Shown in pieces: positions 21,025 to 30,131 of a DNA stretch of 64,000 bases. The translations under genes and the position numbers were made by a program. Location: NCBI GenBank assembly GCA_003389215.1, contig QQVP01000071.1, positions 1-64,000 on the forward strand. The letters run 5' to 3'. How positions within the stretch are numbered: position 1 is the stretch's first letter; every line of letters starts with the position of its first letter. Source of the DNA: Planctomycetota bacterium. GTDB taxonomy: Bacteria > Planctomycetota > Planctomycetia > Pirellulales > UBA7805. Below the pieces are notes generated by a model. That model searched no databases. It was given only the letters and a program-made list of their open reading frames with translations, and was not told the DNA's origin.

Positions 21025-21957
21025 CTAGGCGCGACGTAAGGCCGGTGTGGTGACTTGAAATTCCTTCATCAACGCACGAGCCAACTCCGCATTGAGGCGA
21101 TGGCCGCTGCGATGGGCGATGATCTGGCCGACGAATCGGCAGCCCGTCAGAGAGATGTCTCCCAGGATGTCGAGCATCTTGTGCCGGGCGCATTCGTCGT
21201 CGAATCGCAATTCGTTTTCCACAGGACCGTCCTCGTCGAAGACCAGCACGTCGGACTTCGAGACCCGCGTTCCCTTGCCCTGTGAGAGCAGCCACTCCGC
21301 TTCCGCCTGCAACATGAAGGTGCGCGCCGGGGCCAGTTGTTCGACGAACCGCTCCTCGCTGACTTCCATCTGCACGGTTTGTCGTCCGATCGCCGGGTTG
21401 TCGGGATAGTCGAGCCGGTAGCGCAAAGAGAACTCGCCACCTCGCGCGGGGCGGGCCTCGATCCAGCTCTCCTCGTTGCCGACACGGACGTTCTCCTGCA
21501 CGACCAGTTGCTCGCGGGGAGTCGCCTGGGCAACGCGGCCGGCGGCCAACAGCACCACGACGAATGGGGCGCTCGAGCCGTCGCAGCCCGGCATCTCGGC
21601 GGCGTCGACGTGCACTTCGCAGTTGTCGATGCCCAGTCCGTATAAGGCCGCCAACACGTGCTCGACCATTTCGACGGTCACGCCGGAAGCGGTCAAGGTC
21701 GTCCGCAGCGGCGTTTCGATACGCGATTCGAGAGAGGCCGGAATGCGTACCGCCGGCTGCAGGTCGTCGCGCACGAAGACGACGCCAGTGTCCGGAGCCG
21801 CGGGGCGAAACTCGACCCGCACGTCCCGGCCGCTCCAGTAACCGAAGCCTTCGACGACCGCCTCTTGGGCGAGCGTGTGCTGCGAGTTGCCGGGAACGCT
21901 CAACCGCGCGTCGCGCGAAACGACTTTTCGTGTGATGGCATCAATCGATGGTGGCAT
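21025..21957 (-). CDS. lpxC: UDP-3-O-acyl-N-acetylglucosamine deacetylase
   Basis: VEMVEHVLAALYGLGIDNCEVHVDAAEMPGCDGSSAPFV; RHKMLDILGDISLTG; HRSGHRLN. Start trimmed from 22140. Confidence 0.96.
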   Translation of the reverse strand: MPPSIDAITRKVVSRDARLSVPGNSQHTLAQEAVVEGFGYWSGRDVRVEFRPAAPDTGVVFVRDDLQPAVRIPASLESRIETPLRTTLTASGVTVEMVEHVLAALYGLGIDNCEVHVDAAEMPGCDGSSAPFVVVLLAAGRVAQATPREQLVVQENVRVGNEESWIEARPARGGEFSLRYRLDYPDNPAIGRQTVQMEVSEERFVEQLAPARTFMLQAEAEWLLSQGKGTRVSKSDVLVFDEDGPVENELRFDDECARHKMLDILGDISLTGCRFVGQIIAHRSGHRLNAELARALMKEFQVTTPALRRA

Positions 21958-22063
21958 CCTTGCCTCCCTGAATTTCGGTCGAACTTGAAACTGGCCTCTC
22001 GGGCGGCGGCGCGGGCGACATCCTTGTCGACCACAGCTCCGGAAGAGACCGGACAGACCAAAA

Positions 22064-22771
22064 TTAGCGACGCGGCGGTCGTGGCGGGACTCCCCCGTCG
22101 GCGTTACGGTTCGGCCCCGGAACGACGGGCTGTTGTCCACGATTGAGCATCTCGAGGATCGGCCGCGTGATGTCGTACTGAGGATTCACGTGAACGACCG
22201 GGTGGACGAGCAAGTTGGAGGTGATGCGACCATCAAGGTCCGTGGACATGGGCGGCGGGGCGAACTGCACGACCACGGCGATGCCGTGACGCGTCGAATA
22301 CTGCTCGACCGTGCTCTTGATCTCGGTGTAGACGCTCTGTAGCAGTTTGGCGTTGCGTTTCTGGATGTCGCGCTGATGGGTCTTCATGCGGATGTTCCAG
22401 TCGGCCATCTCGCGGGCAAGTTTCTCTTCTTGCTGCCCGAACGGTTCCGAATTCGGATCGAGGTCGCCATTTCTCAGCGTATCCAGCGCCTGCTGGATCC
22501 TGCTTCGCTCGGCGGCCAGTTGTTCGGACTTCGGTTTGAACTCCGCTTTGAGCGCTTCGAGGTTCGTGTTGTATCGATTGTGTTGCTCCACGATGTACTT
22601 CATGTTTACGCCGAACACGCCGCCGCGAACCTGGGCGACGGCGGGCTGGGCCACGCCAAGCGCGCCGGCAGCCGTGGCCGTTAAGAGAACGAGGGGAACG
22701 AGGCGCGGGGAAATCGTGCGGGGAAATTTCACCTTGAGCACTCCTTTGCCGAACAGAGAGGGGTCTTCCAT
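22064..22771 (-). CDS. OmpH/Skp family periplasmic chaperone-like protein
   Basis: Signal peptide followed by helical coiled-coil OmpH-like region; upstream of lpxC/lpxA. Confidence 0.75.
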   Translation of the reverse strand: MEDPSLFGKGVLKVKFPRTISPRLVPLVLLTATAAGALGVAQPAVAQVRGGVFGVNMKYIVEQHNRYNTNLEALKAEFKPKSEQLAAERSRIQQALDTLRNGDLDPNSEPFGQQEEKLAREMADWNIRMKTHQRDIQKRNAKLLQSVYTEIKSTVEQYSTRHGIAVVVQFAPPPMSTDLDGRITSNLLVHPVVHVNPQYDITRPILEMLNRGQQPVVPGPNRNADGGVPPRPPRR

Positions 22772-22956
22772 GACCGGAACGGGAAATTTGAGGCGGTATT
22801 GTGCCGACAGACCCCGAGCCCGTAAAGACCAGTTTTTGGCCGTCATTCTCGGCACTTCCGCACACCCTGCGCGTTTCTACCCGCGCGGCGTTCCAGCGAG
22901 TCCGGGGCTGAAATGACCTTGGGAGCCCGAGCGGTGGCCGACTATAACTGCCGCTA

Positions 22957-24831
22957 TTGATAGCGTTCGGCCGCCGCGGATCCGTTCGCCTGCGGCCGCT
23001 TCCTGCCTTCGCCTTGTTACGAGGAACCCCGACGATGTCGACGCTTGTCCAGGCGCAATCTCGTCTGTCCGATTACTGCGAGCGCTCCGTGTTGCCGGCG
23101 CTCTACGACCGGCTCGACGTGGCTTTTCCCGAGTTTGGCTGGAAGCGAAATGCGACCGGCTGGGTCGGCTCACTCGCCACCGGCGCTCGCCAGCCGGACC
23201 AGGTCGTCTTCTGTCGTCAACCCTGGGGATTCGTCACCCAGACAGGCGAACCACAAAGCTGGCTCGCGTATGCCAACGGCGGTGGCGAGCCGATGGATGA
23301 AGCCTTCGTTCAGACCGTGCGCAAACTGGCGCGGCTGGCCGGGGTCGACGACCTGGGGCTCGAACAGGACTTTAGCGCCGCCGAAAAGACCGCCGCCACA
23401 CGACGCGAGCGCTCGCGGCAACTCTTCGAGGCCTTTGCGTCCTACGCGCACCTGGCCCTGACCGGACCGGCAGGTGCCGCCGCGGCCGCGTATCTGTGCG
23501 AACATTATGGCTTCACGCCGGATGAAATCGACGAGCTACCCGTCGGCTTCTATACCTCGCGGCGCGACGTCGTCGATTACCTGACCGGGGTCGGCTTCTC
23601 CGAGCGTGAAATTCTTCAAGCCCGCGCGATGACCGATGCGCGGCTGGCCGGTCGGCTCGTCGTTCCCTGGCGCGATCGCTGGGGCAACATTCAGTCGGTG
23701 GTCGCCCACAGTTGTGCCGAAGACTTGGGCGACGAACCTCGTCGCCTGTATCTGAAGTGCGGCGATTTGAGCGAACCCTTCGGTTTGAACGTGGCCCTCA
23801 GCGGCGAGGCCGACGGCTGCGAAAACCTGGTGCTCGTCGAAGACGAGCTCGCCGCGCTGTTGTTCCATGCCCGTGGGGTCGCGAATGTGGCCAGCTTCGG
23901 CAGCGCCGGGCGCATCCCGACCGCCGATCAATGGCAGACGCTGCACGACTTCGGAGTCCGCAATGTCACCCTGGCGTTTCATGACCATGTCGCGGGCTAT
24001 CAGCGGACCCGCGCTGCCATTGAAACCGCCCATCAAGCCCATCGCATGCCGCATCTGTTCGCCTTGGCGCACCGCGGGCTTGGCGATGCCCGTCGTCCGC
24101 AAGATTACTTGGCCGCTCGTGGCGTGGCGCCCTGGCAGCAGCTCGTCGAGGGGCGGGTGCATGCCTACCACTTTGTGGCCCGCGGCATTTTGCGACAACA
24201 CAAACGGGGCCCTTGGAGCGATGCCCGGTTGCTGGAGACGCTCGTGTCGGCCCTCGCGTTCGATGCGGCCGTGTACCGCCCGCCACGTGAGCTGGAACTC
24301 GACCGCTTCTTCTGGCGCGTGATCCTCGAGGCGACCAGTGCCTACTGGCCGGCGGTCGTCTATCCCTTGCCGCATCGCAAGGAGACGCTGCTGCGAAATC
24401 GGCCGGGCAACTGGAACACGGCTCGTTGCCGCGAACAGTTGCATCAGCTGCAAGCGGCCATGCACGGCGGCGACACGCAGCGGTTCACGAATCTCATCTG
24501 GGCGGGGGCCTGTGAATTGGCCGGGCTGGAGGCGGTGCCGCAGAAGCCGCTGCCCGTCACCCCACCCTCGCCGCGGCGTCCGCTGTCGGGTAACTACCGT
24601 GGGCCGGTGGTCCAACATGCGAAGAGTTGTGCCGCCGAGCCGGCACCGCCGACGAAGGAAGTCGCCAAGACCGAGCCGGCGGAGCGGCCGCTCTTCACGA
24701 GGGCCGACGTGCGGCGAATGGCCTATCTGATGTGGGAACAGGACGGGCGCCAGCTAGGCCGCGACGAGTACTACTGGTTCGAGGCGGAGCAGCTCCTGCT
24801 CCGCCTCGGTATCTTGGAACGCGAACCGTAG
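22957..24831 (+). CDS. DnaG-like (degenerate) primase-core protein with C-terminal DUF2934-like segment
   Basis: AAAYLCEHYGFTPDEIDELPVGFY...FSEREILQA...GRLVVPWRDRWGNIQSVV...RLYLKCGD..EPFGLN matches DnaG core order; Toprim-like LVLVEDELAALLFHARGVANVASFGSA...NVTLAFHDHVAGYQR; probable start 23035 (MSTLVQ). Confidence 0.75.
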   Translation: MIAFGRRGSVRLRPLPAFALLRGTPTMSTLVQAQSRLSDYCERSVLPALYDRLDVAFPEFGWKRNATGWVGSLATGARQPDQVVFCRQPWGFVTQTGEPQSWLAYANGGGEPMDEAFVQTVRKLARLAGVDDLGLEQDFSAAEKTAATRRERSRQLFEAFASYAHLALTGPAGAAAAAYLCEHYGFTPDEIDELPVGFYTSRRDVVDYLTGVGFSEREILQARAMTDARLAGRLVVPWRDRWGNIQSVVAHSCAEDLGDEPRRLYLKCGDLSEPFGLNVALSGEADGCENLVLVEDELAALLFHARGVANVASFGSAGRIPTADQWQTLHDFGVRNVTLAFHDHVAGYQRTRAAIETAHQAHRMPHLFALAHRGLGDARRPQDYLAARGVAPWQQLVEGRVHAYHFVARGILRQHKRGPWSDARLLETLVSALAFDAAVYRPPRELELDRFFWRVILEATSAYWPAVVYPLPHRKETLLRNRPGNWNTARCREQLHQLQAAMHGGDTQRFTNLIWAGACELAGLEAVPQKPLPVTPPSPRRPLSGNYRGPVVQHAKSCAAEPAPPTKEVAKTEPAERPLFTRADVRRMAYLMWEQDGRQLGRDEYYWFEAEQLLLRLGILEREP

Positions 24832-26675
24832 ACGGCCAGGGCGGCGAGTGCCAGTCCGCTCAGAACGAGCGTCGAGGGCTCTGGCACGGGCACCGGGATC
24901 ACGATCAGATCGAACGGCACCAGAGGCGAGCCGAGCGAACGGCTGACCTGGTTTGTGCTCAAGAGGTCAAACAGCTCCGTAATGTTCATGCCGGTCGGAA
25001 ACACACTACCAATGCTGGCCGAGCTCGTGAGCGCGGCGAGCGATGCCTCCTCGACTTGAATGGTCGTGGCGGTGGCCACGCCGCCGAGCACCGGCGTGTG
25101 ATTGCCCGGCAGGAAGCTGTTGCCGGTATTTTGCAATGCGTAGCCGATGATCGAGCTGTCGTCGGGATCCAGGATCACCTCGCCGGTGGCCGCGTTGTAG
25201 ATCAGGTCGGGAATGTTGGGGTCGTCCGTAAAGCCAACTTCGGCAGTGAGGTTGAGCGTGAGCACCTCGTTGTTTCCCAGTTCGTCGACGAACGCGAAAT
25301 CGTAACTGGCTTGATATTGCCCCAGGTCGCTCGCGACAAACGTGGCGGTGTAGGTCAGGGATTCGCCGCCATCCAATTCCCTCAGGTTTAGATGGACGTT
25401 GGTGGTCATTGCATCGGTGTTGCCGGAGCCATTAACGCTGACCAGGTCGATGAACGCGGTTATTCCTGCTCCGCCCACAAGATTTGCAATCACGAAGTCC
25501 TGGTCTGCCTCCGCGGCATAGGGCGACAGCGTGCCGAAGTCGATCGTGAGCTCATTGATGTCGGCACTGGTAGCAAGCGACGCGTTCGACGGGAAATCGA
25601 CGGGACTCGCCATGTAGATTTCCGCCTCGATCACGGTTCCCTCCCAGGCCCGCCAGGCGAGCCTATCTCCCGAAAGCACGAGGGTGTCGATGATCGTAGA
25701 AGTGTCACTAACCTGAGTTGTTGTGGAGCCGTCGTAGAGAAACACCTGATTGGATCCGCCTCCGACGTCTTCCAGCCAGGCAACGTAGTCGCCGGAGACT
25801 TGCGGCGTCGCCTTGTACGAATCGACACCGCCTAGTTGCGTCGTCGTCGTTCCGTCGTAGAGCATGATCTGATAGTCGCTGCCATCGTACGAATTCCAGA
25901 CGATGTTGCTTCCAGAGATCTGCGGATCCTGATCGAGACGCGAGTTTTGCGTGAGCTGCGTGGTCGTTGTGCCATCGAAGAAATAGATCTCGTCATCGCC
26001 GTCCGAGGCTTCCCAGACGACCGTTCCGCTGGAGATCTGGTACTCTTTGTCGTCAACGCTGTTATTCGTGATCTGAGTTGTCGTGAGTCCGTCGTAGTAG
26101 AACAGCTCATAGTCGTTTCCGTCCCACGCGCGCCAGGTAATGTCGCTTCCGGCAATCTTGGGGAAATCGTCGTCGACGTTGTTGTTGGTGATTTGGGTGG
26201 TCGTCACGCCGTCGTAGTGAAAGATCTCGTAATCGTTGCCGTCCCAGCCGTGCCAGACGATGTTGTTGCCCGAGATCTGGGGATGTGCATCGTCTGTCGA
26301 GTTAGAGGTGATCTGGCTAATCACACTGCCGTCGTAGTAGAAGATCTCCGAATCGGTACCGTCGTCGCCATACCAGACCAAATTGCTTCCGGAGAGTTGG
26401 GGAGCTACATCATTCAGTGCATCGTCGGTCAGCTGCGTTATGGACGCTCCATCAAAGAAGAAGATCTCCTGGTCGTCGCTGCTGGATGCTTCGAGCGGAC
26501 CCTGCCACGCAATGTTCGCGCCGGAAATCGTTGGATGCGACTCGGTCACTCCCACCGTGCTGAACCCCGGGCCAGAAATTCGGGTGTCGGTCAGCTGGGT
26601 AACTCGGTGAACGGCCGCCGCAGGACCTGTGAGGAGAAAGAAGAATACGAGACAAAGCGCAGTTCTGACGTGCAT
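24771..26675 (-). CDS. PEP-CTERM-sorted secreted protein with about seven ~40-aa beta-propeller-like repeats
   Basis: Signal peptide MHVRTALCLVFFFLLTGPAAA; repeats ISGNNIVWHGWDGNDYEIFHYDGVTTTQITNN; C-terminus VPEPSTLVLSGLALAALAVYGSRSKIPRR. Confidence 0.9.
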   Translation of the reverse strand: MHVRTALCLVFFFLLTGPAAAVHRVTQLTDTRISGPGFSTVGVTESHPTISGANIAWQGPLEASSSDDQEIFFFDGASITQLTDDALNDVAPQLSGSNLVWYGDDGTDSEIFYYDGSVISQITSNSTDDAHPQISGNNIVWHGWDGNDYEIFHYDGVTTTQITNNNVDDDFPKIAGSDITWRAWDGNDYELFYYDGLTTTQITNNSVDDKEYQISSGTVVWEASDGDDEIYFFDGTTTTQLTQNSRLDQDPQISGSNIVWNSYDGSDYQIMLYDGTTTTQLGGVDSYKATPQVSGDYVAWLEDVGGGSNQVFLYDGSTTTQVSDTSTIIDTLVLSGDRLAWRAWEGTVIEAEIYMASPVDFPSNASLATSADINELTIDFGTLSPYAAEADQDFVIANLVGGAGITAFIDLVSVNGSGNTDAMTTNVHLNLRELDGGESLTYTATFVASDLGQYQASYDFAFVDELGNNEVLTLNLTAEVGFTDDPNIPDLIYNAATGEVILDPDDSSIIGYALQNTGNSFLPGNHTPVLGGVATATTIQVEEASLAALTSSASIGSVFPTGMNITELFDLLSTNQVSRSLGSPLVPFDLIVIPVPVPEPSTLVLSGLALAALAVYGSRSKIPRRSRSCSASNQ

Positions 26676-26747
26676 GTTTCCGTGCTCTTGGTGTTCCGAC
26701 TCGTTGTCCGTGGAACGCTCACTCCACGGTTCGCCCACGGCCTCTAT

Positions 26748-26825
26748 GCAAGTCGAGTGCCCATCGGTTAAGCGAACAGGCACTTCGCGCTGCAAGTCGA
26801 GTGAGGATCGCGACTAAGCGAACAG
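26748..26825. repeat. two imperfect ~33-bp direct repeats (gcaagtcgagtg...atcg...taagcgaacag)
   Basis: Copies at 26748-26779 and 26792-26825, period about 44 bp, upstream of the PEP-CTERM gene. Confidence 0.6.
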
Positions 26826-26852
26826 AGCGACGACGCGGACGGCAGACCGCAC

Positions 26853-26934
26853 CTGTCCGCATCCGGACAGTTCGAATCGCGGGCTGTACGTCCGCGGACA
26901 GAGAGATGCCGAGAGCCTGTCCGGCAGCGGACAG
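26853..26934. promoter_or_regulatory. three 18-bp dyads CTGTCCG-N4-CGGACAG (putative operator array)
   Basis: 26853-26870 and 26917-26934 perfect; 26884-26901 one mismatch; spaced 31 and 33 bp start to start. Confidence 0.5.
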
Positions 26935-26948
26935 TGAAGAGGACCCGC

Positions 26949-28973
26949 CTAGCGCGGCGGGTCGAGCGTGACTTCGAGCGTCACGTCGTCGTCGCCTCGC
27001 CGCACGACGACCTTGACGGTATCGCCCGACTTGTACTTCCGCAGCGCGCTGTCGAAGTCTTCGAGATTGGCGATACGGCTGTCGCCAAACCGGATGATGA
27101 CGTCGCCCGCCTCGAGGCCGCCACGCGCCGCGGGACTGCCCGGCGACGCCCCACTGATTGCATAGCCTTCCTTGTCGCCGGCAAAGTCGGGAATGCTGCC
27201 GAAGTAGGGTCGCGTCCCGCCTCGCCGTCGTGTGGGCTGTTGGGTGGCCAGATACTCGGGCCGCGACTCGTTGTCGCTGATCGCGACCGCCATGTCGGCG
27301 ACCATCAGCGCGACTCGCCGCATGCCCGGGACGTTGATCTTGTCGAAATCGTCGCTCGGCCGGTGATAGTCGCGGTGGGCCCCGGTAAAGAAGTGCATCG
27401 CCGGAATCTGACGGGCATAGAACGAGGCGTGGTCGCTGGGCCCAAAGCCGCTGGGGCTCTTGGTAATCTCGAACTCGTGAATCACGTTGAGTCGGTCGAC
27501 CAGCTCGTCGAAACGTTTCGCGGTGCCGGTCCCGTGCACAATCAACTTGTTGTCGGTCAGCCGGCCCACCATGTCGAGGTTCAACATGGCCACCGTCTTC
27601 TCCAGCGGGAAGAGCGGATTTTGAATGTAATGGGCACTGCCCAGTAGCCCACGCTCCTCGCCGGTAAAGGCGATGAACACCACGCGTCGGGCCAATTTCC
27701 GGCCGGCGAGTTGTTCGTGAGCGACCAGCTGTCGGGCGATTTCCAAGAGCGCGGCCACGCCGCTGCTGTTGTCGTCGGCCCCGTTGTGAATTTCGCGGTT
27801 CTCCGGATCGAAGGCCCCCGATTCGCCACGCCCAAGATGATCGTAGTGCGCCCCGATGACAATCGTCTCATCGGCCAGCGGACCTTCGCCTTCGAGGACG
27901 CCGACGACGTTGCTCACCTCGACCCTGCGCCGCTCGATCGTCGCCTCGCCCCGTAGCGACCAGCCCTTCAGTTCCTGACTGTTCGGTCGGAGCGTCTTGT
28001 CGAGGTCTTCCTCCAGCTGGTCGAGGCGCTTGCCCAACGACGCCTCGAATAACTCGTCCAACACCGCGCGTCGCACGTGGAATACGGGCGTTCCTTCGCG
28101 ATTGCCTCCTTCGCCGGCACGATGAAAGGCGAGCACCGGGTCGCGTTGCTCATCGATCCGCTCGGCGAATTCCTGGATCAGCTGGGCCTGGCGACGGACG
28201 CGCTCGATGTGCTCGGCGAGTTGCTCGGCCGTCGGGTTCTCGATCGCCTTGAACTCTGCATTCGTTTGGGCCAGGCGATCGACGGCGACTTGCCAACGTT
28301 CCTGGTGCTGGGCGACCTGCCGATCGATTTCCGCAGCCGTCGTGCAAAGCAACACCGCCTTGGCACCGTGTTCGAAGGCGTTGGAGATCTTGGTGCGAAA
28401 GAAGGCATGTCGCGACGGACCGGAGCCGAAAGGGCTATGCGGATCGCCCCAGCGGGGCTGATGACGCAGCACGATGACCGCCTTGCCCTCGACGTCGATG
28501 TCGGCGTAGTCGTCGTATTCCATGTCGGGCGCGGTGATGCCGTATCCGACGAAGACCAGGGGCACGTCTTCCAGCTGGGCGGAGCCACCGGCTGCCATGG
28601 TGCGGAAGTCGCGCTCGAGTTGCAGCACGATTTCGGTCTTGGTCGGGGCTTCCTGCGGACTCGCCACCTCGGCCGGCGGTCCCACGAAGGCGAGGTGATT
28701 CTCCGCCGCCGGTCCCAGCTTGGCGCTGGTGGTGATCGTAAACTTCTGCAAAGGCGAACCGTCGTAGAGCGCCGTCTCCAGTCCGGCTGCCTCGAACTCT
28801 TCAGCCAGGTAACGAGCCGCCCGCGGCAGTCCCGCGGTGTCGATGCCGCGTCCTTCGAGTTCGTCGGAGGCGAGAAACTCCACCACGCCCGACATCCGGG
28901 CTTCAACGCTGGCGGCGTCTTCGGCGGCGAGCGGGGTGGCGACGAGCAGCGCCAGCAGCAGCGCCGTGAGCAT
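26949..28973 (-). CDS. M28 family zinc aminopeptidase with C-terminal PDZ domain
   Basis: VIGAHYDHLGRGE, HNGADDNSSGVAALLEIA, FTGEERGLLGS; PDZ-like SGASPGSPAARGGLEAGDVIIRFGD. Start trimmed from 29459. Confidence 0.94.
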   Translation of the reverse strand: MLTALLLALLVATPLAAEDAASVEARMSGVVEFLASDELEGRGIDTAGLPRAARYLAEEFEAAGLETALYDGSPLQKFTITTSAKLGPAAENHLAFVGPPAEVASPQEAPTKTEIVLQLERDFRTMAAGGSAQLEDVPLVFVGYGITAPDMEYDDYADIDVEGKAVIVLRHQPRWGDPHSPFGSGPSRHAFFRTKISNAFEHGAKAVLLCTTAAEIDRQVAQHQERWQVAVDRLAQTNAEFKAIENPTAEQLAEHIERVRRQAQLIQEFAERIDEQRDPVLAFHRAGEGGNREGTPVFHVRRAVLDELFEASLGKRLDQLEEDLDKTLRPNSQELKGWSLRGEATIERRRVEVSNVVGVLEGEGPLADETIVIGAHYDHLGRGESGAFDPENREIHNGADDNSSGVAALLEIARQLVAHEQLAGRKLARRVVFIAFTGEERGLLGSAHYIQNPLFPLEKTVAMLNLDMVGRLTDNKLIVHGTGTAKRFDELVDRLNVIHEFEITKSPSGFGPSDHASFYARQIPAMHFFTGAHRDYHRPSDDFDKINVPGMRRVALMVADMAVAISDNESRPEYLATQQPTRRRGGTRPYFGSIPDFAGDKEGYAISGASPGSPAARGGLEAGDVIIRFGDSRIANLEDFDSALRKYKSGDTVKVVVRRGDDDVTLEVTLDPPR

Positions 28974-29509
28974 GGCTAGCGGGCGGCGATTCGGGTGCGG
29001 GGCGAGGGCCAAAGTTGGGCGGGACACAGGCGGGCTCAAGTAGGGTGAGGTGCAGGAGAGTCGGAGGAAATGACAGCAGTCCTGGGAATTCTCTGCGGGC
29101 AATCCGAAATCGTCAAGTCTGCGGGCATTGCAGCTTGATGGCACCGCGATCGCCCCAATTGCTGCCGTTGCCGGCGACCAAGACAACGGTGCGATTTCGC
29201 TTTTGACACGCCGTCGACGAGTCGCTATTCTCCCCGCCCCCGCACGAGAAGCCGTCGCTCTTGCTAGGCATCTCGCCCCCGCACCCCCAACCATTTGTCC
29301 GCCCGCGAACGGCGACGAGCCACGCCGACTCGGGGCCAACCGAGAGACCTCGCCGGGCACGCGCTGCATCCAGGCCGTCGCGGAGTTTTCGCGAATGCGG
29401 CACCTGTGCGTATATGTCCAGAAGCCGGGGTCAGGTCGAGAACGCGCGTACGCGAGCATCGTCTGGCAGTCGCCAGGGAGGCGTCGAGTTGCACGGAGAC
29501 CAATTGCTG

Positions 29510-29920
29510 ATGACCGAGTCCGCTACTGAAACCGCGGCCGTGCTGATCGTGGATCCCTCGTCCGATTCGCGGGAGGTCCTGCGGACCGCTCTCGCGCACT
29601 GTGGCTGGAAGATTCTCGAGGCGACCCACGCCCAGCAGGGGCTGGATATGTTGGACCAGTATCACCCACGCATCGTCGTGCTCGACGTGGAACCGGAGCG
29701 CGAGGTGGCGGTCGAGCCGCAGCTGCTTGAGCAGATTTCGCGGCGAGTCGACGCGGCTGAGGGTCAGCTGGTCGTGTTGGGGCAGGTGGGCAGGGCCGCC
29801 GCGAATATCGCGGATACGACGATGCCCGACGCCCATGGTCGGCAATCCTTCGCGAAACCCTACCAATACGGGGCTGTGATTCGTAAAATTGAGGAACTCG
29901 TGCGGCAGGCAGCCCGGTGA
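29510..29920 (+). CDS. response-regulator receiver-like protein (divergent)
   Basis: AVLIVDPSSDSREVLRTALAHCGWKILEATHAQQGLDMLDQYHPRIVVLDVEP ... FAKPYQ; start trimmed from 29261. Confidence 0.75.
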   Translation: MTESATETAAVLIVDPSSDSREVLRTALAHCGWKILEATHAQQGLDMLDQYHPRIVVLDVEPEREVAVEPQLLEQISRRVDAAEGQLVVLGQVGRAAANIADTTMPDAHGRQSFAKPYQYGAVIRKIEELVRQAAR

Positions 29921-30131
29921 GACTTCGCCGATTTGTCGCCACAAACGGTTGTGTTTTCGAGCGGTAGCTGGTCGGCAGGTGGCCGACCGAATCCAACCGA
30001 CGGGGGTCCGACCGACTGAGTCCCACGAACGGGGCCAGGCCGACTGGGCCGATGCGTCGGCGAAGCTATCGGGCTCCGCCCAACGGTGGTGTTCATACGA
30101 CCTCGAGTCCCTTCGTGCGTTAGGTCATCTC

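Noticed and set aside
26871-26890. GTTCGAATC, a tRNA T-loop-like string
   Set aside because: No acceptor, anticodon or D-arm can be built around it; it lies in the dyad-repeat regulatory region.
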